In this document: one piece after another, positions 1-17,900 of the stretch
Position numbering within the stretch: position 1 is the first letter of the stretch
Layout: every line of letters starts with the position of its first letter
From: Odontesthes bonariensis
Taxonomy: Eukaryota; Chordata; Actinopteri; Atheriniformes; Atherinopsidae
Direction of reading: 5' to 3'
DNA: 64,000 bases
Assembly (NCBI RefSeq): GCF_027942865.1
Contig: NC_134517.1
Span: 16,025,775-16,089,774, forward strand
Position numbers and translations under genes: made by a program
Notes under the pieces: generated by a model
Told to the model about the DNA's origin: nothing
Databases searched by the model: none
Seen by the model: the letters and a program-made list of their open reading frames with translations, nothing else

Positions 1-77
1 ATTATTTTAATTAATATGCATGTTGATTTAAGTTGGGCCTGCAATGGCAGAGGAATTTTTGTTAGGTTTTTGTGCTG

Positions 78-150
78 TATAGGCAAGGCAATTTTATTTG
101 TATAGCCCATTTTTACAAACAGTTTGTCTCAAACTGCATGCTTTGATTCT
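78..150 (-). repeat. LINE/SINE-type 3' tail fragment
   Basis: The stretch contains the fish-genome motif GGCAAGGCAATTTTATTTGTATAG. Read on the minus strand it ends in AATAAA followed by a GCCTT-type tail, as fish non-LTR retroposon ends do. The call rests on pattern memory only. No body of an element is visible next to it. Confidence 0.4.
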
Positions 151-684
151 ATGCTTTTTGTCTTGTAGAGCACTGTGTGACTTCAGTTTTGAAAGGAGCT
201 GATGGTTTGCTTGCTTTAATTCATCCTTGTTCAATAAAGGAACATCATGGTACTCTCTAATGTGTATTTATATTTATATGGTGATGTACTTTATGTGTAG
301 TCTGTGGGAAACTAAATTATCTAGTGGTTCATCTAAAATCATCAGTTATCTAAAATGATTGTAATTAATGATCACAAATGTTTCAATAATGATAGTGGGT
401 AAAGTTAAATGTTTTAACAATATGTCCTAGGCAGTGTAATAAATATTGGCTTCCAATTGTGGCGACCGCTGACTGAGATAAGGAATGAGATTAAATAGAT
501 CCTGGAACTTAGCCTGGTCTGGAGCAGGCTAGCTTCACAGAATAAATCTTCATGGTAACTTACGTCTGAACATATCCCACTTCCCTTATCCTACTTTTGT
601 GCAACCGGATCACGGATAAGTTGATCCAGGATAGCCAACATATCCCCGCTTAATCCCTTATCCTACTTTAGTGCAACGGGCCCC

Positions 685-871
685 AGGAAGCTATTGAGCA
701 AAAATGCTAATATTTACATATAAAAATTAATAAAACATATGATCAGATCTGTGGGATCATGTAACTACACTGGCTGCATGAGATGCACCTCTTGTTTTTA
801 CATTTTAGATCTGTTCATATTTTTTATGAATTTTTATATGTAAATATTAGCATTTTTGCTCAATAGCTTCC
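685..871. repeat. 43-bp inverted repeat with an overlapping direct duplication
   Basis: Positions ~686-728 (starting GGAAGCTATTGAGC) are repeated as an almost perfect reverse complement at 829-871 (ending GCTCAATAGCTTCC), with a 100-bp spacer. In addition ~752-817 is directly repeated at ~907-970, with both copies ending TTTTAGATCTGTTCAT. This looks like a small palindromic MITE or a local rearrangement. Confidence 0.65.
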
Positions 872-1013
872 AGGTCATGTGATCAATTGACTCCAAATCA
901 GTTTGGAATCATGTATCTACACTTGCCACATGAGATACACCTTTTATTTTTACATTTTAGATCTGTTCATAATTTTCAATAATTTTAAACACAGTAGCTC
1001 ATCTCTGCTTTAA

Positions 1014-1580
1014 AGGGATAATCCAGAGTAAAATGCACTTTAGATCAATTTACGGGATGTTGGGAGTACATACATTGAGTTGACATCAAATGTTGCTGCT
1101 GCAGCTGCCGCAAAAGACCGTGGTGAAATTGGTTTGATATTGGATATTCGACAGATATTCACAATAAGGAAATAAGGTGTCTTTTTTTCAAACCAATATC
1201 AAACCAACTTCACCGCGGTCTGTAGCGGCAGCTGCAGCAGACACATTTCCGGAAAGGTACTGGCTTGATTAAATTCATTCTGGAGACTATCCGACCACAT
1301 GAAGACCTTGGGACACTTCGGTTTGGCTTTAGGGACCCTCTACTCACTACCACGTGAGTGTTATGTTGTTTGGAGCTGTAGAAGAGGTATACAAATAGCG
1401 TTTTGTAGCGGTGACATCATATGCCCCCATCACCTCCAGGCTAACGACTTTTGGCTAAAAACGGTGAAATCGAAATTCACAAAACACATCCGAATGACAT
1501 GATTTTGATGTCAACTCAACGTATGTACTCCCAACATCCCGTAAATTGATTTAAAGTGCATTTTACTCCGGATTATACCT
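1014..1580. mobile_element. TTAA-flanked palindromic MITE (Kolobok/piggyBac-like target)
   Basis: The element is bounded by TTAA at 1010-1013 and 1581-1584. Its terminal inverted repeats are about 78 bp: 1014-1091 (AGGGATAATCC...) pairs with 1504-1580 (...GGATTATACCT). A second, independent inverted repeat is nested inside at 1096-1143 versus 1193-1240, a pair rich in GCAGCTGC. No transposase frame is visible, so it is non-autonomous. The TTAA target points to the Kolobok or piggyBac superfamilies; I cannot decide between them by eye. Confidence 0.75.
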
Positions 1581-1939
1581 TTAAATATCAATTTTTTTAA
1601 TTTTTATTTTATTTTGAAAACAGGAAGTTGGAACACGCTGCAGTCGTCCTCTCCGTGTGTTTACTGTAAAGTCTGCAATACGGCTGCACTTGAAATGTTG
1701 GAGTGGCTTGCGAATGTCTGTCGACAAACTAACTTCACCTAAATGTAAACCAGTCAATCTTTATACATTGGTGCTACTTTAGCCTAAACGTGAAAAATAG
1801 ATATTAACGTAGTTTTTTAATTGGATTCAATGTTTATTAGAAACAATCTAATATCAACACTTCTCCAGAAATGTAGCAGTTCTCCAGCACCTCTGTTTAT
1901 TGATGATGTTTATCAACTAGATATTTTATTCCCATAATT

Positions 1940-2089
1940 ACGAGCTCTCCACGGGTACGTGAAAGCATCTGATGACCGAGCTTGTCTGTATTCTTCACAC
2001 GGCGTCTCTCTGCGGCCATGGTAACACTTCTCAATATTGGACGTCGGATTTAAAAAAATACACCTCTCTTACAAACGCTTTTAATGCAG
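1940..2089 (+). promoter_or_regulatory. katnal1: Putative katnal1 promoter, X-box-like motif and 5' UTR exon
   Basis: The first coding exon of katnal1 begins right after a splice acceptor (CAG at 2633-2635), so a non-coding first exon must lie upstream. The best donor is CAG/GTATGA at 2089/2090. The region before it is relatively CpG-rich. GCGGCCATGGTAAC at 2012-2025 resembles the RFX-factor X-box (GTTGCC-AT-GGYAAC) with the right two-base spacing and two mismatches in the left half. The transcription start itself is not visible. Confidence 0.4.
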
Positions 2090-2636
2090 GTATGATGGAA
2101 CTTTTCAATTCGGGTGTGTTATTAGACATGTAATTCAAACTGCCAGTGGGTTTTTTTTGTTTTCGTCTAAATGCGTTTTTAATGCACGCTGGGAGGAATA
2201 AGGAGCGTTAACTTACTGACATACGATTCGTATTGTTTTCTGCCTGTGGCCTAGCAGCAAGCTAGCAAACAAAAAGCTAACGTTCGCGAGAACACTGGGT
2301 GTGAACACGTAGAAAAGCGGAATTGAATGGTGGCGTGATTTAGCAGTCAGATAAAACGTGTTTTCATTAACAAAATCACGGCCCCTGACACCGGCTAGCT
2401 TAAACAACGTGTAGCAGGTGTTGTTGCCGCACTCCAATTTATCTGATAGGCACCTGACTGTGTTGAATATAGCGCCGCCACTCAGTAATAGCAAGCATTT
2501 ACAATAAGGAAAGATAATGAGGTGTTGAAAACGTTAACAAAAATGGAACGAAAGTAGCCTACACTCGCCAACTCAGTGTTACCCTCTTCGGTTAATGCAG
2601 TTTCTTGTTTTTTTTTCTCTGTTGTTGCTGTTCAGC

Positions 2637-9651
<7,015 letters not shown>

Positions 9652-10145
9652 AGAAAAGGCGGCGCGTGGACAGTGGGACGGCTTTGAAACGCCGAAAGCT
9701 TTGAAGAGGAGGAGATAATAGAGCTGTGAAGAGTGAAGCACATCAGGGATCACGGAATTCACATCAGAGGACCGGTGCATTTGAAAGGGCATGAGTGAAA
9801 CTTTCAGTGGCTTCATGCCTGCACTTTCACATATTCTTCAACACGACCGTATGTGTAGAGATGTCAGTCATCCAGCTTCTGACTGACTTTAATGATCTGA
9901 AAGCATCAAGGATGAAGTACTCGGACACAGTAAACTTTTTGTAACGTAAACCGTAGTATAATACTGGTAAAACGTTCACACTAGTTCTTTTACATCGGGC
10001 CTCATGCAAGAACATGTATTATATTCAATCATCCCCCTACTTTTTTCATGGAGGCTTCTTTGTATGATGGTGGTGTTGGCAAACATCGGAGGGAGTCATT
10101 TCAATGACGTCTGTGAAGTCGCGACGTAACGGCTCACGTTCAGCT

Positions 10146-10190
<45 letters not shown>

Positions 10191-10810
10191 GACCGTTTTC
10201 ATCAAAAACGGTTTGAGGAAAAAGGAGATGTTAACTCCGCAGAGTTTCAGGTTTTCCCGCTGTAACTCGACATCTTAAAGTACAAGAAACGTAGCAGCGT
10301 TTTACGCTCGCGTTAGGAGGCCAGAAACCATTTAGAAATATGTACATAAAGCAGCAGCCGGCAATGAGAGGCGTTAGACAGAAGACGCTCTCAGGTGGAT
10401 CACAACATGTTGGCATGAATTTTTACTTACAAATACCGAATTGTTTAAGGTGTCACTAAAATCTACCAAAAAAAAGTGCCGACAATGAGGAAAATAATGT
10501 AAATTTAACATAAAGTCTTTGTCATGCGATTCAGCCACATATTTATTCAGATCTGAAATCACTTGTATGTGCCACTTGTTGACAAATCAGATGCTGCATG
10601 AGGCCCATCGTCTTAAAAAAAATAAAACCCCAAAGCTCTACATTGAAGCACTTTAGATGTATTTTCATGAGGACTGTTTGTCTTTACTACTGACTGAACA
10701 CACTTGAATTTTAGTGCTGCCTGTTTTTTAGTGACTGACCTTGTGTTTTAGATGGTTTTAACATTTGCTGGCAAACTACAATTAATAAAAGGAAAACATT
10801 AATTTTACCC
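9652..10810 (+). other. katnal1: katnal1 3' UTR with two candidate poly(A) signals
   Basis: The sequence after the TAG at 9649-9651 has no further splice-like coding sequence. AATAAA occurs at 10621-10626 and again at 10784-10789 (in ATTAATAAAAGG), giving 3' UTRs of about 1.0 or 1.15 kb. The UTR contains an uninterrupted 42-base T tract (see separate entry). The transcript end is inferred from the signals alone. Confidence 0.55.
10148..10189 (+). repeat. 42-base poly(T) tract
   Basis: It is an unbroken T run inside the presumed katnal1 3' UTR. On the minus strand it is poly(A), so it may be a retroposon tail. I see no recognisable retroposon body beside it. Confidence 0.95.
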
Positions 10811-10944
10811 TGCTTCATTTGAAGAAATCTATTCATCTCAGGTTTTGTGTCACGTTTTAAGAAGATGGTGGTTTGAAGGTTTCTTCAGTATACACGTCAT
10901 TCGCCCTCTTGTCTCCCACATTGTATGCTGAACTAATTATATGG

Positions 10945-11035
10945 AAAATGACGAGATAAGATAGTCCTTTATAAGTCCCACAGGGGGGGACTTCACAATG
11001 TTACAGCGGCAAGGACAGTAGGATAGAAAAAATCT
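10945..11035 (-). repeat. LINE 3' end fragment (minus strand)
   Basis: On the plus strand it reads GATAAGATAGTCCTTTATAA then GTCCCACAGGGGG and ATGTTACAGC. This is the reverse of the common fish LINE terminus CCCTSTGGGA-xx-AATAAAG-TATCT. Only the 3' end is present, as expected for 5'-truncated LINE copies. Assignment to the L2-like group is from memory. Confidence 0.55.
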
Positions 11036-11133
11036 GCATATGCGTAATTTTATGTTTGTGAATGGGCAGAGATTGTGTTGTATTGGTTATAGAAAAATAA
11101 GATGCGACATACAATATTGAATGAATCACTTAA

Positions 11134-11819
11134 AGGGATAGTTCGCCTCTTTTGACATGAAGCTGTATGAAATCCCATACTAGCAATGTCATTTATGAAC
11201 ATTGACTTACCCCCCTGCTGCGTACTGTGAGCCGAGTTCCAGCCTCGTTTTGGCGTTGACAAAAGTAGTCCGGCTAGTTGGCTGGGGTTTAAAAAAAATG
11301 AAGCGTTTCGCTTCTCAAAACAACATGCGTTCAAAAGAGTAATACATTTGCATCACAAAATCGTTCTCCAGGAAAAAGTCAGACCTCACAGTCGCTTGGC
11401 ACTATTTTCTCTCCCTTCGTATCACTGCATGCTGGTTTAGACCGTGCAGACCGAATTACAGACCGAGCAGTCCCCTGCTTTCGAGCAGTAAACAACGTAA
11501 CAGGTGCGGCTGTCGGCAGGCGGCAGCGCGCAGTGATACGAAGGGAGAGAAAATAGTGCCAAGCGATTGTGAGGTCTGACTTTTTCCTGGAGAACGATTT
11601 TGTGATGCAAATGTATTACTCTTGAAGGCATATTGTTTTGAGAAGCAAAACGCTTTATTTTTTAAACCCCAGCCAACTAGCCGGACTACTTTTGTCAACG
11701 CCAAAACGAGGCTGGAACTCAGCTCACAGTACGCAGCGGGGGGTAAGTCAATGTTCATAAATGATATCGCTAATATGGGATGTCATACAGCTTCATGTCA
11801 AAAGAGGCGAACTATCCCT
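11134..11819. mobile_element. 686-bp TTAA MITE with ~290-bp terminal inverted repeats
   Basis: TTAA at 11130-11133 and 11820-11823 flank perfectly mirrored ends AGGGATAGTTCGCC and GGCGAACTATCCCT. The arms 11134-~11428 and ~11531-11819 are reverse complements with few mismatches. They enclose a ~100-bp unique loop rich in CAG/CGG. No transposase is encoded. The structure fits a foldback MITE of the Kolobok or piggyBac type. The small open frames in the arms are mirror images of one another and are not genes. Confidence 0.85.
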
Positions 11820-11823
11820 TTAA

Positions 11824-12936
11824 GCAGCCAGAATATATACGGCCGCAATAAGTAAGGATCGATATTTACAATGTACTTACAGTGTTCCGGTGATTGTACA
11901 TGGAGATATGCGCCTGATAGGGATGAAATTGCACATTGTCCCGTTTTTTTGTGTGAGCCTCAGTGCAGCCTGTGGTCTACTGAGAACAGTGCAGGTTGTA
12001 CAGTCTAACAGCAGCAGGTGTTCTTTAGGGGGGGTGGGACAAGTTGTCCCTCAGAGATGATGGCTTGGCCGTCATTCTCCTCCCTCCCACCACCTCAACT
12101 GAGTCAAGGAACCCAGCATCCCGGAACCAAGCCAGCTGGCCTTCCTAATCAGTCTTTCCAGCCTCCTCCTGTCCGCTGCCGAGATGCCACTGGCCCAACA
12201 GACCACTCCAAAAGAAAATGCCGGATGCCACCAAAATAGTCATAGAAGGTCTTAAGGAGTGCCCCCTGCACCCCCAACAGGCCTCCGTTTTTACACAGAA
12301 TTTTAGACTACACAGAATATGGTCATGTGCAAATCATTTTCCCAACAAACCCATGTAGATCTTTTTTTTTTTGTTGTTGTTGTTGTTGTTTTTGTATTAT
12401 TTTGCCAAAACAGGAGCGCTTTTCTGCTCTGAATGTTACCTGCTCATGTATAACGTCACAATAGCATCGGAGTGTTGATTCAGCACGTTTAAGATATTTT
12501 TTTTGATGATGAGCATCCACCACCCCTACTTCTGTGGTCAACATCCACAGAACGTCACAGAGTGGAGAGCCTACTCCTTCTGCTACTAAACCTACTACTT
12601 CGGCACCGAGGTCTCTTCTTTTTCCCTTGAATGGTCGATGAAGAGTTTAACGGTTTTGGCCTTTGGTACATCTCTGACTTGCTCATTGATTTGAACCCAA
12701 CGGGGTCTCTCGGGTCAGCAGCTGGCCTCAGCTGTGTTCAAAATAAGATCCCCCGCTGCCTGCAGTGCTCTCTGGAACAGGCCGCCTGCTGACTTGAGAT
12801 CCACAATTTCTATATTTACTTCTTACTTAATCTTCTAATTCCCCGTTTGTTTTAAATACTGTAGTTTCTCATTTTGACGCCTGCATTTCTGTCATTTGTC
12901 CTTTCGGCTTTAGTGTACTTCCTCTAATAAGGAATT
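11824..12936. other. Intergenic, no gene seen
   Basis: There is no exon-like sequence. It contains a (TTG)n run at ~12370-12391 and short C/T-rich stretches (~12060-12180) that produce chance open frames. Confidence 0.5.
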
Positions 12937-13200
12937 CCAGCTGGGGCCTTTATATATTGACTTTGCATGTTCTCCCCATGTGTGCGTGGGTCGTCTCCGG
13001 GTACTCCTGCCTTTTTCCTATCTTCCAAAAACATGCACTCTAATTTAATTGGTGATTCTAAAATTGACCCTTGGAGTGTGTGTGCATGGTTGTTTTGTCT
13101 CCTTTGTCTGTGTTGCCCTTTTGATGGACTGGCAACCCAAGCAGGGTGTACCCCGCTTGTCAGCCAATGGCAGCTGGGATAGGCTCTAACTCCAATCAAG
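12937..13200 (+). mobile_element. 5'-truncated tRNA-derived SINE copy
   Basis: The copy contains the order CCAGCTGGGGCCTTT, GCATGTTCTCCCC, TCCGGGTACTCCTGC, CAAAAACATGCA, TTAATTGGTGATTCTAAA, GATGGACTGGCAACC and AGCTGGGATAGGCTC. This is the same body as the SINE at 29726-30279. The tRNA-like head is missing and the copy is diverged. Confidence 0.75.
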
Positions 13201-13534
13201 GTCTCGAATAGAGGCTCTCCAAGAGTGTAGAATCAAGAGCTCTGTGACATTTTATGTGTATATTATGAAAACAATTTAACAACCTTATTTGACTTATCAA
13301 TGTAGAAACAGTCCCGAAAAGTGTGTGATGAGGTCGTAAGAAGATAAGTTGCTCTTTCCTGTGGGCACACTTAAGTGCATAATGCATTACAGATAACATC
13401 TTATCATTAAGTGACATTAACACTGGTGCAATAACATATGTTCTTCGGAGAAGCTCTGACGGACATTTTTTCAGCGTGTCACATAACTAATGCTTTAGCT
13501 GTTTCAAAGCACCATCAGAGAATGCCTATTTGCT

Positions 13535-13605
13535 CAGGATTGAACAAAATTTCACTATGCCTGCATAGTGACAATAAAGATTTGTGATTCTTGATTCTTG
13601 ATTGC
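13535..13605 (+). repeat. LINE 3' tail with (GATTCTT)n
   Basis: The sequence reads CACTATGCCTGCATAGTGAC, then AATAAAG, then three imperfect copies of a GATTCTT unit. This is the usual terminal structure of fish LINE copies that end in a short tandem tail. Confidence 0.65.
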
Positions 13606-14820
13606 ACAGTGACCTCCATTGCCAACATACCTAAAGATGAATGTCATCGACGGCAGATAAATAAGGTCAGAAAATACTGAGATACAGCATTTATTTTCCT
13701 GGAGCTTCCCTGAAGCTCGAGTGAACAAGTTGCTTTGGTTATGTCTCACAAAAAAAAAAAGATCATCATAAAATGATCGTGAAAAGTAGAAAATGATCAC
13801 ATGTGAAGCCCAATTTAGCATTTTTGCTTATAAAAACAGTATATTATTTGTTGGTCAGATATCAAATTTGCTGCATAGTTTAAACTGGCTGAGAGGTTAA
13901 CTTCAGCCATGATGATAAACGTAATCAGTTCTTCTTTTCATATATTCTTACAAACTAACTTTGAAATCCTCAAAGTGACTAACACTATTCAGTACCAAAG
14001 GATATCCAGGCATCTCTCAGATGCAGAGAAGAAAAGATCAGAATTCAGGGAAGACTCGATGACGTCACAAATGGAAATATTTCTTGAGTGAATATTCTAA
14101 TTTTGCTTCCACTATTGAACTCAAACTAGAGAAGCATACTTGACCAGATCTTTCCTGTGCTTTTGTCCTTGTTGGGTCTATTCAGAGGTGGAATGTAACC
14201 AAAAAAAAACATTTCTCAAGCAGCATTATGGGTTGTTCTTCTACAACAGCTAACATTTCAGAGCATATTTTGACATATTTAGACACGAGTTGCTTCACCA
14301 AATTAAGATTTTGGTGAGCATATACTTGTATAAGTATAAGAAGCTGGTGTGATGATGTGCCCCTCAATGAAAGCTACTTTCCACCACTGTGTTGTCAAAG
14401 TGGGATCTGGCTAACTGGGATGGCTTTCTCACCATTTTCTGAGTAAGTGTTACTGACTAAACATTGAAGTGACGGCAATCAGCAGATTCAAGATTCATGA
14501 TGACAATAACGAGGATTCAGTTATATCTAAAAAAAAAAATGTTTTTTAAAAAAATCTGGTATGTTACATCTTCCGGATCGTGCTTGGCCTTCTTGTACAC
14601 AACTTAAAAACTAACTTCTGAATATATTTATATTATCTGCAGTGGAGGATTTTTTTCAATAGGTAGGCTACTTGTGCTTAAGTGGGGTCTACATCTTTCC
14701 TCCGCCACTGGCGATATTATAAGCGCTCACAACAGTAACATCAGTCATTTGTCCCAAAAGAGGCTGAGGATGCCATTTGATGCTAAATGCGAACCGCAGA
14801 TATGGAAGTGCAACCTGCTG
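13606..14820. other. Intergenic, no gene seen
   Basis: It is AT-rich with A-runs at ~13750 and ~14530. I see no splice-consistent coding segment and no recognisable element. Confidence 0.45.
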
Positions 14821-14924
14821 GCTGAGCGAGTGATGACGCGCGGCCACATCCGCGCAGGGCGCAACGCGACAGCTTCCGAAGACGTTTCGGTTTTTTTCCA
14901 CAGCGGCTCAAGCGGAGGTCCACA
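14810..14924 (+). promoter_or_regulatory. tspan7: tspan7 promoter-proximal region / 5' UTR
   Basis: A CpG-rich block (GACGCGCGGCC, GGGCGCAACGCG) sits just before the start codon, in contrast to the AT-rich sequence on both sides. No TATA box is seen. The start context is CCACAATGG. Human TSPAN7 carries five extra residues (MASRR) before METKP, and no in-frame upstream ATG supports that extension here. Confidence 0.5.
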
Positions 14925-17900
14925 ATGGAGACCAAACCGGTTATCACCTGCCTTAAAACGCTACTCATCGTGTACTCCTTCGTGTTTTGGGTAAGGTATC
15001 TTCTGGCTTTTTTTTTTTCTTTTTTTTTTCTGTCTGACAAAGCCCTGCATAGGACGACGATCGTGCGTGTGTGTTTTGTTGTGCGTGATGAAGGGTGGAC
15101 GGTGCCAGCATCATCGACGGATTCATGCTGTTGTTTGGAGAAATGGTCGTTTTAGGTGGGGAAAAAAACAAAACAAAACAAAAATCCGCCACCCTTTTTA
15201 GCATTTACATATAAATGTGAACGTCTACTGCCTTGTTATATAACTGGGGTAAAGGTTACACATGTTTTTGGCTGCTGGGCGTCAGTGCGCGTATCCCATC
15301 GTAGCATCATGGTTGTCAGTCCGAGGTGGAGGATGTTCACATAGCCGCAGCGATTTAACTCCTGATGGAAAGCATTTTTAAAGGCCTGGTCTGGGCGAGA
15401 AGGCCCGTTTTTTAAGCCCATTTTCTGGCCACATCCTGTGCATCTTGGACTGGTTGCCACAGATCCTTAAAGGGACCCTGCACCCTCAGTGGTGGAATGT
15501 AACACCGTGCTTTACTTGAGTATTTACTCTCCTCACCACGTCTGGTTAGAAAAAAAATAAATAAAGATTCAGCCACCCATTATTTATTGATACGTTCCCT
15601 GGAAAATGGGAAATGGGTGCAGCATTTAACTGGAACATGAACATGCATTATATGAGGCGAGAAAACAGAAGCAAAAACACGTTTGTACAATTTTAATGAG
15701 CTCGAAAGTCAATACTTGATGTGGCCACCGTTATTCTTCAACACAGGCCGAGCCTTCACAGACAAGCGTTCCTGTCATTTCTTTAAGCAGTCTTCCTGGA
15801 TAGTTCTCCATTCCAAAGCTCTTTTTTGCATGTTGGCTGCCTTTTTTTTGTTAAGATGATCCCACTTGTCCAGATGCAGCTGGACTTCTTATTTCTTTTA
15901 GCTTCTGTGCATCCACCGTAGATGTTGGGTTGTTTTTTTTTTTTTGGATGTTGGTTTTATTTTTTGACTTATTGAAATAAGTCTGCCTCATTGAAAGCAA
16001 AACATGAAAAGATGGGGAGTGGCTCAAGATGTTTCCATGGTAATGTACATGTTATGCTGTGTTTAAAGAACATGCCATGTAAATGTTTTTGATAGGACTC
16101 CTTGAAATTATATCGCTTACTTGTAAATGCGATAATTCGATTTATAAGCTACATTATGTTTATATATGAGGACCCATTCTGCCACATAATGAGCTTTTTT
16201 TTGTGTGTGTCTTTTACTATTTATTAGGAACTAATAACTACTTTTGGCTTTAGTCCAAGACTAAATGCAGCACTCTTATTTGCAGTGTATTACATTTTTT
16301 TGTAACACTGCTGCTTTCACTTAAGTGCGAGTTCTGAATCTTTCTTCCTCCACTGCATACAGGAATGGAGTTCCAGCTTTTTTGGAATATGTTGTCACCT
16401 ATTTCATTCAAGTAATACAAATTACAAACAGATATGTAACAGCTATGTCAGCATTGGAACGTTGGATCATTATTATTATTGTTATTCCTGCTGGTATGTT
16501 CACGTGCATCTTAATGCTGTCAGCTGTTGTGCTGCCTGTAGCTTTCTGGGTGTCTTCATATGATTTACCGTAGCCCTCAATTTAACTTTTTGAATAAGAG
16601 TACATAGGGGCAGAAAAACTACTCAAACGAGCTTCGGGTTGAGTTTTTCATAGAAAGGGAAGTACGTAACCTGTGTCGTGTAATTAGATTTACAAAAGTA
16701 CTGCAGTGAATAGGAATGATAAGGATGTTGATGTTCCGCTTGTTTGGTTTGTTGACTTCAGATGTTTCAGCTGTGCTCTGTCGTGATGGAAAGTGGCGTA
16801 GCTTGTTTTGATTGTTTAGATTGTTTTAGAAGTGTTTACGTTAATGATTCATTTGTTAAACCATTTTTAAGTCAACTGATAAGAAAATAGCTTTTAAATC
16901 TTCATCGCACTTATCCAAAGCCTGAGATGATGTGTTTCATTTTTGTTTTTAATCTAACCAAAAGTTCCTTGTCCAAAAATACTCAGTTTATCATAAAGTA
17001 AGATGATCATACTTCTCCTACAGTGCTATTTAGAAGCTGTGCTGGGGGAAGTTGTTGTGTTGTGAATCACTGCAACAAAAAATCCGGCTCATTCTCATTG
17101 TCAGTGATCTGTTAAATATTAGCTTGATGAGGAAATTCAAGATTTTCTCTATCTTATCGTAGAAAATGTTGTCAAACGCACACCTTTGGGTGTTCATATT
17201 CACACGACTTGCTTTCTTCATTCGGTAGTTCAAAACACAAATGTGTCCAGTTTTCTGCAACGTACGAGAATCCGAAAAAGGAGAGAAGAATGCTGGAATT
17301 TGCAAGCTCGGAGTATTTCTTCTTTCGACGCCGTGCTATGTTTAGACCTGCGAGGCAGCATTGCACAAGATATAGAATAACACTTATTTGTATGAAGATG
17401 ATAGCATGCATGCCTCAGTGAGTTGACTGCGTCTTCTTGTGCGCTGTCAGAGCTCTGGGGAGCGGACAGGTCAAAACCATGTGGCACACCCCTTGAATTT
17501 CCCCCTCGTTGCTTCCCATCCTCAAATGTGATCTTGCAACTGTGCAAGAACCCATCGACGGTGACACGTTAGTCGCGCTTAACACAACGTGGGACTGAGT
17601 TTTGTGCAGTCTCGCTCATTTTTGCTAGATTTCTGGCCAGTGACGGTAACGTAAGATGTGCGAAGGTGCTGAAGCTATTGTAAGATGTGTCAACACCTCT
17701 ATTGACCGCTCTTGAAAAACCTAAGTGAATCCAATCTTTGCCAAGGAAAATTAAAGCTGAGTTCAGTCCTCCAGCTAAGATCTCAAGTCCAGAAGGGTCG
17801 AAAAGGAGAGCTGAGCTGTGCGTTTCTCTGCTCTCCAGACATGTAGCGGTGTCACAGACATGAGCTTTTATATTTAGTCTGGATTGGATGGTCTGTACGC

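Larger units (their letters stand above)
1..1013. other. Intergenic, repeat-rich, upstream of katnal1
   Basis: I see no convincing coding exon here. AATAAA at 233-238 and another at about 436 could be the polyadenylation end of a gene lying to the left, but nothing else supports that. The block at 470-680 contains a direct repeat of the motif TTATCCTACTTT-GTGCAAC (about 587-604 and 658-676), which suggests a dispersed fish repeat. The rest is AT-rich. Confidence 0.5.

Noticed and set aside
11622-11855. Short frames in both arms of the 11.1-11.8 kb MITE
   Set aside because: They are mirror images of each other in an inverted repeat, so they follow from the palindrome and not from coding selection.
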